From the NCBI RefSeq assembly GCF_030410045.1, contig NZ_JAUFRA010000005.1, positions 620,001-684,000 on the forward strand: a stretch of 64,000 nucleotides of DNA. Direction: 5' to 3'. The notes under the pieces are model-generated. The model worked only from the letters and a program-made list of their open reading frames with translations. It ran no database searches and was not told the DNA's origin. The stretch is from Marivivens donghaensis. Its GTDB lineage: Bacteria > Pseudomonadota > Alphaproteobacteria > Rhodobacterales > Rhodobacteraceae. The position numbers and the translations under genes are program-made. Below are positions 26,495 to 34,375 of the stretch, in pieces. Each line of letters starts with the position of its first letter. Position 1 is the stretch's first letter.

Positions 26495-27411
26495 GCCATA
26501 ACCTTGGGAGCACGTTTCACGAGGCCGAGTTTTGCGCGGACTTCCTCAGGTCCGATCACACGAGCGCCCAAGTTTTCGATAATCGTCACCGACCGCTCAA
26601 CGAGTTGCGCGTTGGTCGCCAACTGCCCTTTGCCAAGCCAGAGGTTATCTTCGAGCCCGACCCGCACGTTACCACCTGCCAGAACCGCAGCAGCCACATA
26701 GGGCATCTGATCGCGGCCAAGGCTGAACGCAGACCAGTTCCAATCAGCGGGCACAGCGTTCACCATCGCAAGGAAGGTGTTCATGTCATTCGGCGCGCCC
26801 CACGGCACACCCATGCACAGCTGAACGAGGGCCTGACCGTCGAGGGTGCCTTCTTCCACCAATTGCTTAGCGAACCAAAGGTGCCCCGTATCAAAGGCTT
26901 CGATTTCAGGCTTCACGCCGAGTTTGGTCATCATGCCGCCCATAGCACGCAGCATCCCCGGCGTGTTGGTCATGACGTAATCAGCTTCAGCAAAGTTCAT
27001 CGTGCCGCAGTCCAGCGTGCAAATCTCTGGAAGGCATTCTTCGATATGAACCATCCGTTCGGTCGCGCCGACCATGTCCGTCGCGGCAGCATTCACTGGG
27101 AACGGTGCTTCGGTCGATCCGAAAACGATATCGCCCCCCATCCCTGCGGTCAGGTTCAGCACCACATCAACCTCAGAATCGCGGACACGTTCGGTCAGTT
27201 CACGATAGAGCGCGGGGTCGCGAGAGGGTTTACCGGTTTCAGGATCACGCACGTGACAATGAACAATCGCGGCGCCCGCTTTTGCTGCATCAATCGCGCT
27301 ATTCGCGATCTGCTCTGGACTGCGAGGAACATGCGGCGACCGGTCTTGCGTCGCGCCAGACCCTGTAACAGCACAGGTGATAAAGACCTCTTTATTCATT
27401 GCCAACGGCAT
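26491..27411 (-). CDS. cdhC: 3-dehydrocarnitine cleavage enzyme (BKACE/DUF849 family)
   Basis: 306-residue beta-keto acid cleavage enzyme. It would convert 3-dehydrocarnitine plus acetyl-CoA to betainyl-CoA plus acetoacetate. Zinc ligands are visible as His51 and His53 (IVHCHVRDP) and a Glu near residue 252 (VRVGLEDNLW); LNLTAGMGG is a further family stretch. BKACE proteins have many substrates, but direct coupling to the carnitine dehydrogenase-thioesterase fusion fixes this one with good confidence. The ATG at 27411 has AGGAG six bases upstream. It is the first gene of the operon and diverges from a CdhR-like regulator. Confidence 0.88.
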   Translation of the reverse strand: MPLAMNKEVFITCAVTGSGATQDRSPHVPRSPEQIANSAIDAAKAGAAIVHCHVRDPETGKPSRDPALYRELTERVRDSEVDVVLNLTAGMGGDIVFGSTEAPFPVNAAATDMVGATERMVHIEECLPEICTLDCGTMNFAEADYVMTNTPGMLRAMGGMMTKLGVKPEIEAFDTGHLWFAKQLVEEGTLDGQALVQLCMGVPWGAPNDMNTFLAMVNAVPADWNWSAFSLGRDQMPYVAAAVLAGGNVRVGLEDNLWLGKGQLATNAQLVERSVTIIENLGARVIGPEEVRAKLGLVKRAPKVMA

Positions 27412-27511
27412 CGAGAACTCCTGACAAACATCGGTACGGGTCAGTTGGCACAAAGCAGATGTTCGATTCCAACCACCTATTTGTAAAAATGGTATGGCGT
27501 AGATGTCGGTT

Positions 27512-27535
27512 TTATTGTTCCTATTGTGACAATAA
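27512..27535. promoter_or_regulatory. Dyad operator in the cdhC / GlxA-regulator divergent promoter
   Basis: TTATTGT (27512-27518) and ACAATAA (27529-27535) form a perfect 7-bp inverted repeat. Inside it TATTGT-G-ACAATA (27522-27534) is a second perfect dyad with a 1-bp centre. The site starts 25 bp before the regulator's ATG and about 100 bp before cdhC, a good place for a GlxA/CdhR activator and self-regulator. Confidence 0.55.
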
Positions 27536-27559
27536 ATATTCCAATACGGTCAGAATGAG

Positions 27560-28495
27560 ATGAAAACAGTCACCGTCCTGCTCTACGATGGGTTCTCGAA
27601 TATGGTGCTGTCGTGCCTCCTCGAACCGCTCCGCGCAGTGCGGGATCAGGGGCAGGCTGATCTGTCGTGGCGCATTGTGACACCACACGACGGCCCAGCG
27701 CAGAGTTCGAGCGGGCTCAAGATTTCACCTGATTGTTCTATTGCAGAGGTGGGGCGATCTGACCTTCTAATTGTCGTCAGCGGCTACGGATTTCGTGACT
27801 ATTCGAAGCCAGAACAACTCGCCCCACTGCGCAGGCTCACTCGACAGGCCGACGCAATCCTTGCTGCAGATACGGGCAGTTGGATTTTAGCGGCCGCGGG
27901 TTTGCTCGACGATCAAACGGCGACAATCCACTGGGCCGTTATTTCCGATTTTACCGAGGAATTCCCACGAACCCGCATCAGTTATGATCGATTTGTCAAA
28001 GGCAGCCGCATCTCGACCTGCGGCGGGGCCTCGACCGCGATGGAGCTGATGTTGGCGCTAATCTCGGACCAGTTTGGTCCTGCAAACGCGTTTATCGCCT
28101 CAACGATGTTCCTTCACGATGCAGAACGTCAGCAAACGACGGGGCGCGGGGCGAATAGGTTAGAAGGCAAAGGCACAGCGCAGCTTCGGCAAATCGTTAA
28201 CCTGATGGTTGAAACCATTGAGACACCCCTGACCCTCGAAGAGCTTGCGCAGCGGTCTGGCCTCACGCGCCGAACCCTCGACCGTCTATTCCAAGCCGAA
28301 CTCGCCATGTCGCCTGGTCGCTACTACCAGATGATGCGCCTCAGCCACGCAAGGGAGCTGGCCGCCAGCACGGATTACGACCTCGACACAATTGCCATTC
28401 GCTGCGGATATTCATCGGCCTCTGCGTTAGGTAAGGCGTTCAAACACGCCTTTGGTCACCCTATCCGCAAATCACACGGCAACCGCCCGCACTAA
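27560..28495 (+). CDS. GlxA family regulator (DJ-1/PfpI-like plus AraC), CdhR-like
   Basis: 311-residue transcription factor. A DJ-1/PfpI-type amidotransferase-like domain occupies residues 1 to about 185 (VTVLLYDGFSNM, ADTGSWILAAAGLL, TCGGASTAMELML). An AraC-type DNA-binding domain with two helix-turn-helix motifs follows at about 210-305 (LTLEELAQRSGLTRRTLDRLF and IAIRCGYSSASALGKAFK). The same architecture is found in CdhR, the carnitine-responsive activator of Pseudomonas, and it is divergent from cdhC. Its likely role is activation of the carnitine operon. Its 3' end overlaps the convergent hydrolase gene by 4 bp. Confidence 0.88.
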   Translation: MKTVTVLLYDGFSNMVLSCLLEPLRAVRDQGQADLSWRIVTPHDGPAQSSSGLKISPDCSIAEVGRSDLLIVVSGYGFRDYSKPEQLAPLRRLTRQADAILAADTGSWILAAAGLLDDQTATIHWAVISDFTEEFPRTRISYDRFVKGSRISTCGGASTAMELMLALISDQFGPANAFIASTMFLHDAERQQTTGRGANRLEGKGTAQLRQIVNLMVETIETPLTLEELAQRSGLTRRTLDRLFQAELAMSPGRYYQMMRLSHARELAASTDYDLDTIAIRCGYSSASALGKAFKHAFGHPIRKSHGNRPH

Positions 28496-29361
28496 CCTGC
28501 CAAATGGGCCATTGCGTTGATGATCTGATCAAAGGCCCGTCGGGTCATATCGCTCCGATCACGTGCACGGAGCCAGCCATGCACCAGTCCGTCCTGCTGG
28601 CACAAATGGACCTCGCCTCGGAATGCGTCCGCGTACCGAACGGCATCGTCACAAAGCGGATCACATTCCGCAGGGAATAGCCAAGTAGGCGGCAGCGCGG
28701 AAAGGTCACCCAACGCAGGGATTAGCCTCGGATCATCAGGCGATCCCCCCCTCACGTCCGCGTAAAATTCCAGATCAGCAGTCGAGAGGAGAGGCGCGTG
28801 TGCATGGACATGGAAACTTCCGCCTGTCGCTGGATACCCAATCATCGGATAGATCAGAACCTGCCCCACGAACCCCAAATCAGCCCGTGTTCCAGCAATG
28901 GCGGCGCAAAGCGTTCCACCTGCGCTATCGCCACAGAGGACAACAGGCCCCTCAGCGCAGAGAGCTTCAGCAACCGCGACCGTATCGTCATAGGCCGCTG
29001 GGTGGGGGTGTTCGGGCGCAAGACGGTAATCCACTGACACCACCTGACAGCCTGTTCGGTCTGCAATCTCAGCGCAAACATCGTCGTGGCTCTCTAACCT
29101 ACCCAGAACAAAGCCACCGCCGTGTGCGTATAGAACCGTGGTCTTGGATGGCAGTCCGTAGAGCCGCACAGGAACGCTAGCAATCGACTGATCTGACACC
29201 TGCAGACCTTCGGGCCGACCTGCATGAAAATGCGCGGCCATGGCGTTATAGACCCGCCGTTGCGCGGCCCAATCGGTTGGGTCGAGATCAGCGGGATAAA
29301 AGGCCAGTGTCTCGTCGATGAAGGCGAGAACCTCGGGTGAGAGATACTGGCGATAGTCCAC
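28492..29361 (-). CDS. Alpha/beta hydrolase of the hormone-sensitive-lipase family
   Basis: 289-residue esterase-like enzyme. It has the oxyanion motif HGGG at residues 80-83, the nucleophile elbow GDSAGG with Ser146, an acid in ECDPLCDD and the catalytic His in GLVHGW. The GTG at 29361 is taken as start because GGAAGGGG precedes it at a suitable distance. A TTG six codons upstream (29379), overlapping the caiD-like gene, is the alternative. It is last in the acyl-CoA dehydrogenase/synthetase/CaiD operon, so hydrolysis of an acyl-carnitine ester or a carnitinyl thioester is a reasonable guess. No substrate can be read from the sequence. Confidence 0.8.
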   Translation of the reverse strand: MDYRQYLSPEVLAFIDETLAFYPADLDPTDWAAQRRVYNAMAAHFHAGRPEGLQVSDQSIASVPVRLYGLPSKTTVLYAHGGGFVLGRLESHDDVCAEIADRTGCQVVSVDYRLAPEHPHPAAYDDTVAVAEALCAEGPVVLCGDSAGGTLCAAIAGTRADLGFVGQVLIYPMIGYPATGGSFHVHAHAPLLSTADLEFYADVRGGSPDDPRLIPALGDLSALPPTWLFPAECDPLCDDAVRYADAFRGEVHLCQQDGLVHGWLRARDRSDMTRRAFDQIINAMAHLAG

Positions 29362-29363
29362 GA

Positions 29364-30149
29364 TCAGCGCCCCTTCCAAACAGGATCACGCTTGTCGGCA
29401 AAAGCACGCGCCCCTTCCAACTGATCCTCAGACCGATAGAGCCGTTCGACCGTCGCAAACTGGCTTTTGGTGATGCGGTTCATGGCATCTTGGAACTTCA
29501 TGTCCTCGGCCTCGCGCACGATCTCTTTGATCGCGGCAAAGACGAGAGGCGGGCCATCGGCCAATTGCGCGGCCAGCGTGCGGGCCTCTTCCATGAGGGC
29601 CGCGGCGGGCAAAATACGATTGACCAATCCCCAACGCGCGGCTTCTTCGGCGTCGAACCAACGGCCGGTCAACAGCATTTCCATCGCGATGTGATAAGGG
29701 ATGCGTTTCGGCAATTTGATCGAAGCCGCATCCGCCACCGTCCCCGACCGAATTTCTGGAAGTGCAAAGGTCGCGTGATCGGAGGCGAGGATGATATCGG
29801 CACTTAGGGCCAACTCTAACCCACCACCACATGCAATCCCGTTCACCGCAGCGATCACAGGCTTATTGAGGTCACGCAACTCTTGCAGTCCGCCAAACCC
29901 GCCTTTGCCATAATCTCCGTCGACGGCATCACCGCCAGCGGCAGCCTTGAGATCCCAACCAGGGCAAAAGAATTTATCACTTGCTCCCGTGATGATCGCC
30001 ACACGCAGGCCGTCATCATCACGGAATTCCGTGAAAACCTCACCCATCTGTCGGCTGGTTTCCAGATCAATGGCATTGGCCTTTGGGCGGTCCAATACGA
30101 CCTCAAGAACGGCACCATGACGGGTGACCTGCAGCGGAGATTGGGTCAT
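29364..30149 (-). CDS. caiD: Carnitinyl-CoA dehydratase (crotonobetainyl-CoA hydratase), CaiD-like
   Basis: 261-residue crotonase-fold enzyme very like E. coli CaiD as remembered. Shared stretches are RPKANAID near residue 22, GWDLKAAA near 64 and the exact C-terminal KRDPVWKGR, with the same total length. Both active-site glutamates are present: Glu112 (GGGLELAL) and Glu132 (ALPEIRSG). It would interconvert crotonobetainyl-CoA and L-carnitinyl-CoA. It overlaps the upstream synthetase gene (ATGA) and has a strong ribosome-binding site (GGGAGGAAATCA before ATG). This is the gene that ties the operon to carnitine chemistry. Confidence 0.87.
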   Translation of the reverse strand: MTQSPLQVTRHGAVLEVVLDRPKANAIDLETSRQMGEVFTEFRDDDGLRVAIITGASDKFFCPGWDLKAAAGGDAVDGDYGKGGFGGLQELRDLNKPVIAAVNGIACGGGLELALSADIILASDHATFALPEIRSGTVADAASIKLPKRIPYHIAMEMLLTGRWFDAEEAARWGLVNRILPAAALMEEARTLAAQLADGPPLVFAAIKEIVREAEDMKFQDAMNRITKSQFATVERLYRSEDQLEGARAFADKRDPVWKGR

Positions 30150-32179
30150 TGATTTCCTCCCATTCGGATCAGCGCATCGACCGCGATGGCCTCATTTGGT
30201 CCGCAGAGAAGCGGATTGATTTCGACTTCTTTCACCACGTCTTGGTTCGCTTGCACAAACTCTTGCACAGAGAGAACTGCCGCGACAATCGCATCCACAT
30301 TGGCGCCCGCCTTGCCACGATAGCCCTGTAACAGGGGGAAGCAACGCAAACGGCTGAGAGCATCTTCGACTTCTGCAGAAGAAACCGGCAGGAGGAGCGA
30401 CACTGTATCTGACAGAATTTCCGTCAGGATTCCCCCTGCCCCAATGGTCAGAACGAACCCATGTGCAGGGTCACACAAGACGCCGACCAGAAGCTCTGCA
30501 ACTGTTTCGGTGATCATCTCTTCGACTAAGAAGTCGGAACATGGCATCGCGTCAGCGGCAGCTTTGACCGCTTCCGCATTCGTAAGCCCCACGCGAACGG
30601 CGCCCGCTTCGGTTTTATGCGCAAACCCGACCCCTTTGAGCACAACGGGAAACCCCAGATCGTTGGCGGCGTCACCTGCGTCTTTGGCGCTATAGACCAT
30701 GGCGGATTTTGGCACACGAAGGCCATGATGACTAAGCGCAGACTTTGCCTCTGCCTCGGTCAGCGTTTCCGCATCCTCCCGCAGGTTTGGCAAAAGCAGC
30801 GGCACCTGTGAGGTCGCATTAACCTGCGACGCAGCCGCAATCGCGGCGAGCCCATCGGCCATACCGCACAGCGGCACAACGGACCGATCCATCGCCTCAG
30901 CCGCAATCGCTTCTGGCATCCCCTCAGCCATGCTCGCCAGCAAAGCCATCGGTTTTCCTGCAGCGGCGGCGGTATCGGCTACCGCGTTCAGGACCAATTT
31001 CCACTCTGGCGCGGCAAAACGATCCTCGCGCGGGAAATCCAGAACCACGCAGCCCATGGCCAAGTCACCCTCCATCATCGCAGCAAAGCAACGGGTCAAA
31101 GCGGCCTGATCGCCCCAGATATAGGTGTGATAATCCAACGGATTGGCCAAGGCGACCTTGGGGCCAAGCGCTTCGCGCAGGGCATCTGATTGGGCGACAT
31201 TCAGGGGTGGATAGTCGACGCCAGAGGCCATCCCGATATCCGCCATCAGCGACGCTTCCCCGCCAGAGCAGGACATCGACGCGATCTTATTCGAGGACAG
31301 CCCGCCCGTCACATGCAGGACCTTAAGCGTCTCCAATAGGGCGGACGGGCTATCGACCTGCGCGAACCCCAACCGCCGCATAAGGGCCTTTGCGCCTGCA
31401 TCGCTCCCCGCGAGGGAGGCGGTATGGGACACTGTTGCTTGCTGCGCTTGATCGGACGCACCGACCTTCATCACAACAACGGGTTTGCCTAATCGCTTCG
31501 CCGTATCCGCCAAGGCCTCGTAAGCGCGAAGATCATTCACCCCCTCGATATGAAGCCCCAAGGCCGTCACGCGCGGATCAGAGAGCAGTGCGGCACCAAT
31601 ATCGGCCATGCCCATCTGCGCCTGATTGCCGACCGTGACCACATAAGCCACGGGCAACCCGCGCCGCTGCATTGTCAGATTGATGGCAACGTTTGAGGAC
31701 TGACCAACGATGGCAACGCCTTTGTCGCACGGCACCATCCCATGCACATCGGGCCAGAGCGCCGCCCGATCCAACGCGTTCACAAACCCATAGCAGTTTG
31801 GCCCAAGGATCGGCATATCGCCCGCCGCAGCGACAAGTTGCTCTTGGAGACCATCGCCATCGGCGAGCTCGGACGACGCCTCTCTGAAACCAGACGCAAA
31901 GCAGACGGCACCTCCTGCCCCACGCGCCGCAAGGTCAGAAACGACGCCAATGGTTGCCTCACGGTTCACACCGACAAAGGTCGCATCGGGGGCTTCGGGC
32001 AAAGCTTCGATCGAGGCATAGGCTGTGACCCCAGCGACTTCCGCTCTGGTCGGATGCACGGGCCAGATATGTCCTTCGAAACCGATCCGCTGGCATTCGC
32101 GGATGATATTGGCGCACCAACTGCCCCCTCCAACAACCGCTATGGAGCGAGGCTTCATCAGGCGATCAAGTGCCACCAT
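30146..32179 (-). CDS. Acyl-CoA synthetase (ADP/NDP-forming), acetate-CoA ligase family
   Basis: 677-residue single-chain enzyme. An N-terminal CoA-binding domain (IAVVGGGSWCANIIREC) is followed by the two succinyl-CoA-ligase-like domains with the phospho-His stretch TVSHTASLAGSD. A C-terminal ATP-grasp domain follows (GFPVVLKGVGFAHKTEAGAV, DPAHGFVLTIGAGGILTE). These make an acyl-CoA from acid, CoA and ATP with release of ADP and phosphate. In this operon it would activate gamma-butyrobetaine, crotonobetaine or carnitine, the job of CaiC/CaiB in enterobacteria. The ATG at 32179 is 1 bp after the acyl-CoA dehydrogenase stop. The longer frame to 32338 was rejected because it runs through that gene. 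Confidence 0.85.
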   Translation of the reverse strand: MVALDRLMKPRSIAVVGGGSWCANIIRECQRIGFEGHIWPVHPTRAEVAGVTAYASIEALPEAPDATFVGVNREATIGVVSDLAARGAGGAVCFASGFREASSELADGDGLQEQLVAAAGDMPILGPNCYGFVNALDRAALWPDVHGMVPCDKGVAIVGQSSNVAINLTMQRRGLPVAYVVTVGNQAQMGMADIGAALLSDPRVTALGLHIEGVNDLRAYEALADTAKRLGKPVVVMKVGASDQAQQATVSHTASLAGSDAGAKALMRRLGFAQVDSPSALLETLKVLHVTGGLSSNKIASMSCSGGEASLMADIGMASGVDYPPLNVAQSDALREALGPKVALANPLDYHTYIWGDQAALTRCFAAMMEGDLAMGCVVLDFPREDRFAAPEWKLVLNAVADTAAAAGKPMALLASMAEGMPEAIAAEAMDRSVVPLCGMADGLAAIAAASQVNATSQVPLLLPNLREDAETLTEAEAKSALSHHGLRVPKSAMVYSAKDAGDAANDLGFPVVLKGVGFAHKTEAGAVRVGLTNAEAVKAAADAMPCSDFLVEEMITETVAELLVGVLCDPAHGFVLTIGAGGILTEILSDTVSLLLPVSSAEVEDALSRLRCFPLLQGYRGKAGANVDAIVAAVLSVQEFVQANQDVVKEVEINPLLCGPNEAIAVDALIRMGGNQ

Positions 32180-32180
32180 G

Positions 32181-33341
32181 TTAGGCCCCCAACGGACGGA
32201 ACAGATCGCGGCTGATGATGTGGCGCTGGATTTCACTGGTGCCGTCCCAGATCCGCTCAACCCGCGCATCGCGCCAGAACCGCTCGATCGGGAAGTCATC
32301 CATGAGCCCCATGCCGCCGTGAATTTGCAATGTCGCATCGGTCACACGCGCCAGCATTTCCGAGGCATAGAGCTTTGCGCTGGCGATCTCTCGGTTCGCC
32401 TCCATGCCCTGATCCAGACGCCACGCGCCAGATAGCGTCAGCCAATCCGCCGCGTCGATCTCTGTGATCATGTCGGCGATCTGAAAACTGATCCCTTGAA
32501 ATTTCGCGATCTGTTGGCCGAACTGTTTCCGCTCTGCCGCGTAGCTGAGTGCATGATCGAAACACCGTCTGGCGCGCCCAACGCAGAACGCGGCGACAGT
32601 CAGACGGGTCGCATAGAGCCATTCGTTCATGACAGCAAACCCACCATCGACCTCGCCCAAAACCTGCGCATCAGGAAGGCGGCAATTGTCGAAATAGAGG
32701 ATGTAATTCTTATACCCACGATGCGACACCGAGGTGTAGCCCTCACGCACTTCGAAACCCGGTGTTCCGCGATCAACGAGGAAGCAGGTGATCCGTTTTT
32801 TCGGACCTTTCGGCGTGTCATCGACCCCCGTTGCAACGAACACGATGAAAAAGTCCGCGTGTTCAGCGCCAGAAATGAAATGCTTTGACCCGTTGATCAC
32901 CCAATCGCCGCCATCGCGTTGGGCCTGACATTTCATCCCCCGCACGTCAGACCCAGCATCTGGTTCCGTCATGGCGAGGGCATCCATTTTCTCACCACGA
33001 ACAGCGGGCAAAAGGTATTTCTCTTTCTGCTCCCCCTCGCAGGCCATCAAGATATTCTGCGGACGCCCAAAGAAGTGGGTCAGTGCCATAGACCCGCGAC
33101 CGAGTTCACGTTCGACAAGCGTAAAATCGAGGTGCGACAGCCCAGCGCCGCCGACCTCTTCGGGGAAATTACAGGCATAAAACCCGAGGTCGATGACCTT
33201 TTGTTTGATCTCTAACCCCAGTTCCAGCGGCACCTGCCCAGTGCGTTCAACCATGGCCTCATGCGGGTAGATTTCGTTCTCTACAAACGCCCGCACGGTG
33301 TTCACGATCATGTCTTGTTCTTCGCTCAGCCCAAAGTGCAT
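32181..33341 (-). CDS. Acyl-CoA dehydrogenase, candidate gamma-butyrobetainyl-CoA dehydrogenase
   Basis: 386-residue FAD enzyme with the standard fold: helical N-terminus (LSEEQDMIVNTVRAFVENEI), FAD/acyl-binding signature MTEPDAGSDVRGMKC, and C-terminal INGS/ERKQFGQQIAKFQ and IHGGMG motifs. The catalytic base position of medium-chain enzymes (Glu in YEGTSQIQ) is Asp366 here (IWDGTSEIQ). The alternative Glu used by CaiA, isovaleryl- and long-chain enzymes also appears absent (ATRLTVAA). Start 33341 has AGGGGAGA upstream. It is first in an operon with the synthetase and CaiD, so dehydrogenation of gamma-butyrobetainyl-CoA to crotonobetainyl-CoA is inferred. Confidence 0.85.
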   Translation of the reverse strand: MHFGLSEEQDMIVNTVRAFVENEIYPHEAMVERTGQVPLELGLEIKQKVIDLGFYACNFPEEVGGAGLSHLDFTLVERELGRGSMALTHFFGRPQNILMACEGEQKEKYLLPAVRGEKMDALAMTEPDAGSDVRGMKCQAQRDGGDWVINGSKHFISGAEHADFFIVFVATGVDDTPKGPKKRITCFLVDRGTPGFEVREGYTSVSHRGYKNYILYFDNCRLPDAQVLGEVDGGFAVMNEWLYATRLTVAAFCVGRARRCFDHALSYAAERKQFGQQIAKFQGISFQIADMITEIDAADWLTLSGAWRLDQGMEANREIASAKLYASEMLARVTDATLQIHGGMGLMDDFPIERFWRDARVERIWDGTSEIQRHIISRDLFRPLGA

Positions 33342-33394
33342 GGCGTTCTCCCCTTGTCGCGTTGGATCAAGGATGCGAGAAGTTGCCAAAGCGC

Positions 33395-33430
33395 ATCATG
33401 CAGATTTAGGCAAATATCATGCAGATTTGG
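33395..33430 (+). promoter_or_regulatory. Direct repeat spanning the GlxA-regulator start codon
   Basis: ATCATGCAGATTTAGG at 33395-33410 and ATCATGCAGATTTGG at 33416-33430 repeat with a 21-bp period, two helical turns, so a protein would meet both on one DNA face. The second copy contains the ATG of the regulator gene. The site also lies 54 bp upstream of the acyl-CoA dehydrogenase start on the other strand. Regulator binding is inferred. Confidence 0.55.
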
Positions 33431-34375
33431 AAATCATCTGAGACCACCCGCGCGGTCGGCATCCTGTTGTTCGATGCGTTTTCCAATCACTGTCTCGCCA
33501 ACGCGGTAGAACCACTTCGCGCCGCCAACTCCCTCGCCCGCAAACAGCTCTATCAATGGCAGTTTCTTAGCCTACAAGGCGGCACGATCACGTCGTCCAG
33601 CGGACTTCCCGTGCACACCGAACACACACTCAGGCACCATACTGGCGGGGATTATCTGTTTATCATGCCCAGCTATGACTTTCAGAGCCACGCCACTTTG
33701 GCCTGCAATCAAGCCCTGAGATCAGCCAGCACCCGATTTAAAACATTGGTCGGCATGGATATGGGGAGCTGGCTACTCGCTTCGGCGGGCCTCTTGGACG
33801 GGCGACGCGCGACGATCCACTGGGATGAAATCGATGCCTTTGCCGAACGGTTTCCCGATGTCACGGTCAGCGAGGATCGCATCGTGAAAGACGGGAACAT
33901 CTTATCCTGCGGCGGGGTGACGACCACCTTTGATCTTGTCCTGTCCCTGATCGAAGATCATCACGGACCGATGCTTGGCTTAGAGGTCAGTTCGCTTTTT
34001 ATGTATGGCGAAAAGGCGACGATGATCGGCACCCGACCGAGCACTACGAAGCCGCAGAAAATCCGTGCGGCGGCGGCACTCATGCGTCGGAATATCGAAA
34101 CGCCGCTTTCTGTTCCTGACCTCGCAGAGCGGATTGGCTTGACCGAGAAAGCCTTCACCGCCGCTTGCAAAACGGCCTATGGCTTTGGCCCACGGCGACT
34201 GTATCAAGCGATCAAACTGAGAGAGGCCCGACGACTGGCAACGCATTCCAGCATTTCGATCGCGGAAATTGCGGACCGTTGCGGATATCAGAATGCCAGC
34301 GCCATGACCCGCGCGTTTCGGGCCGAATTTGGCTGCACGGTCAGTGACCTACGAAAGACGCCAACGGACCGTTGA
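33419..34375 (+). CDS. GlxA family regulator (DJ-1/PfpI-like plus AraC), second copy
   Basis: 318-residue relative of the regulator at 27560. The DJ-1-like domain has AVGILLFDAFSNHCLANAVEPL, MDMGSWLLASAGLL and SCGGVTTTFDLVL. The AraC domain lies at about 215-310 (LSVPDLAERIGLTEKAFTAAC, IAEIADRCGYQNASAMTRAF). An in-frame stop at 33407-33409 leaves the ATG at 33419 as the only credible start, with a weak AGG ribosome-binding site. It is divergent from the acyl-CoA dehydrogenase operon, so it is the likely regulator of the CoA route. Its 3' end overlaps nagA by 35 bp on the opposite strand. Confidence 0.87.
   Translation: MQIWKSSETTRAVGILLFDAFSNHCLANAVEPLRAANSLARKQLYQWQFLSLQGGTITSSSGLPVHTEHTLRHHTGGDYLFIMPSYDFQSHATLACNQALRSASTRFKTLVGMDMGSWLLASAGLLDGRRATIHWDEIDAFAERFPDVTVSEDRIVKDGNILSCGGVTTTFDLVLSLIEDHHGPMLGLEVSSLFMYGEKATMIGTRPSTTKPQKIRAAAALMRRNIETPLSVPDLAERIGLTEKAFTAACKTAYGFGPRRLYQAIKLREARRLATHSSISIAEIADRCGYQNASAMTRAFRAEFGCTVSDLRKTPTDR

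Noticed and set aside
32180..32338. Longer N-terminus for the acyl-CoA synthetase
   Set aside because: It would lie entirely inside the acyl-CoA dehydrogenase gene; the CoA-binding domain begins just after the ATG at 32179.
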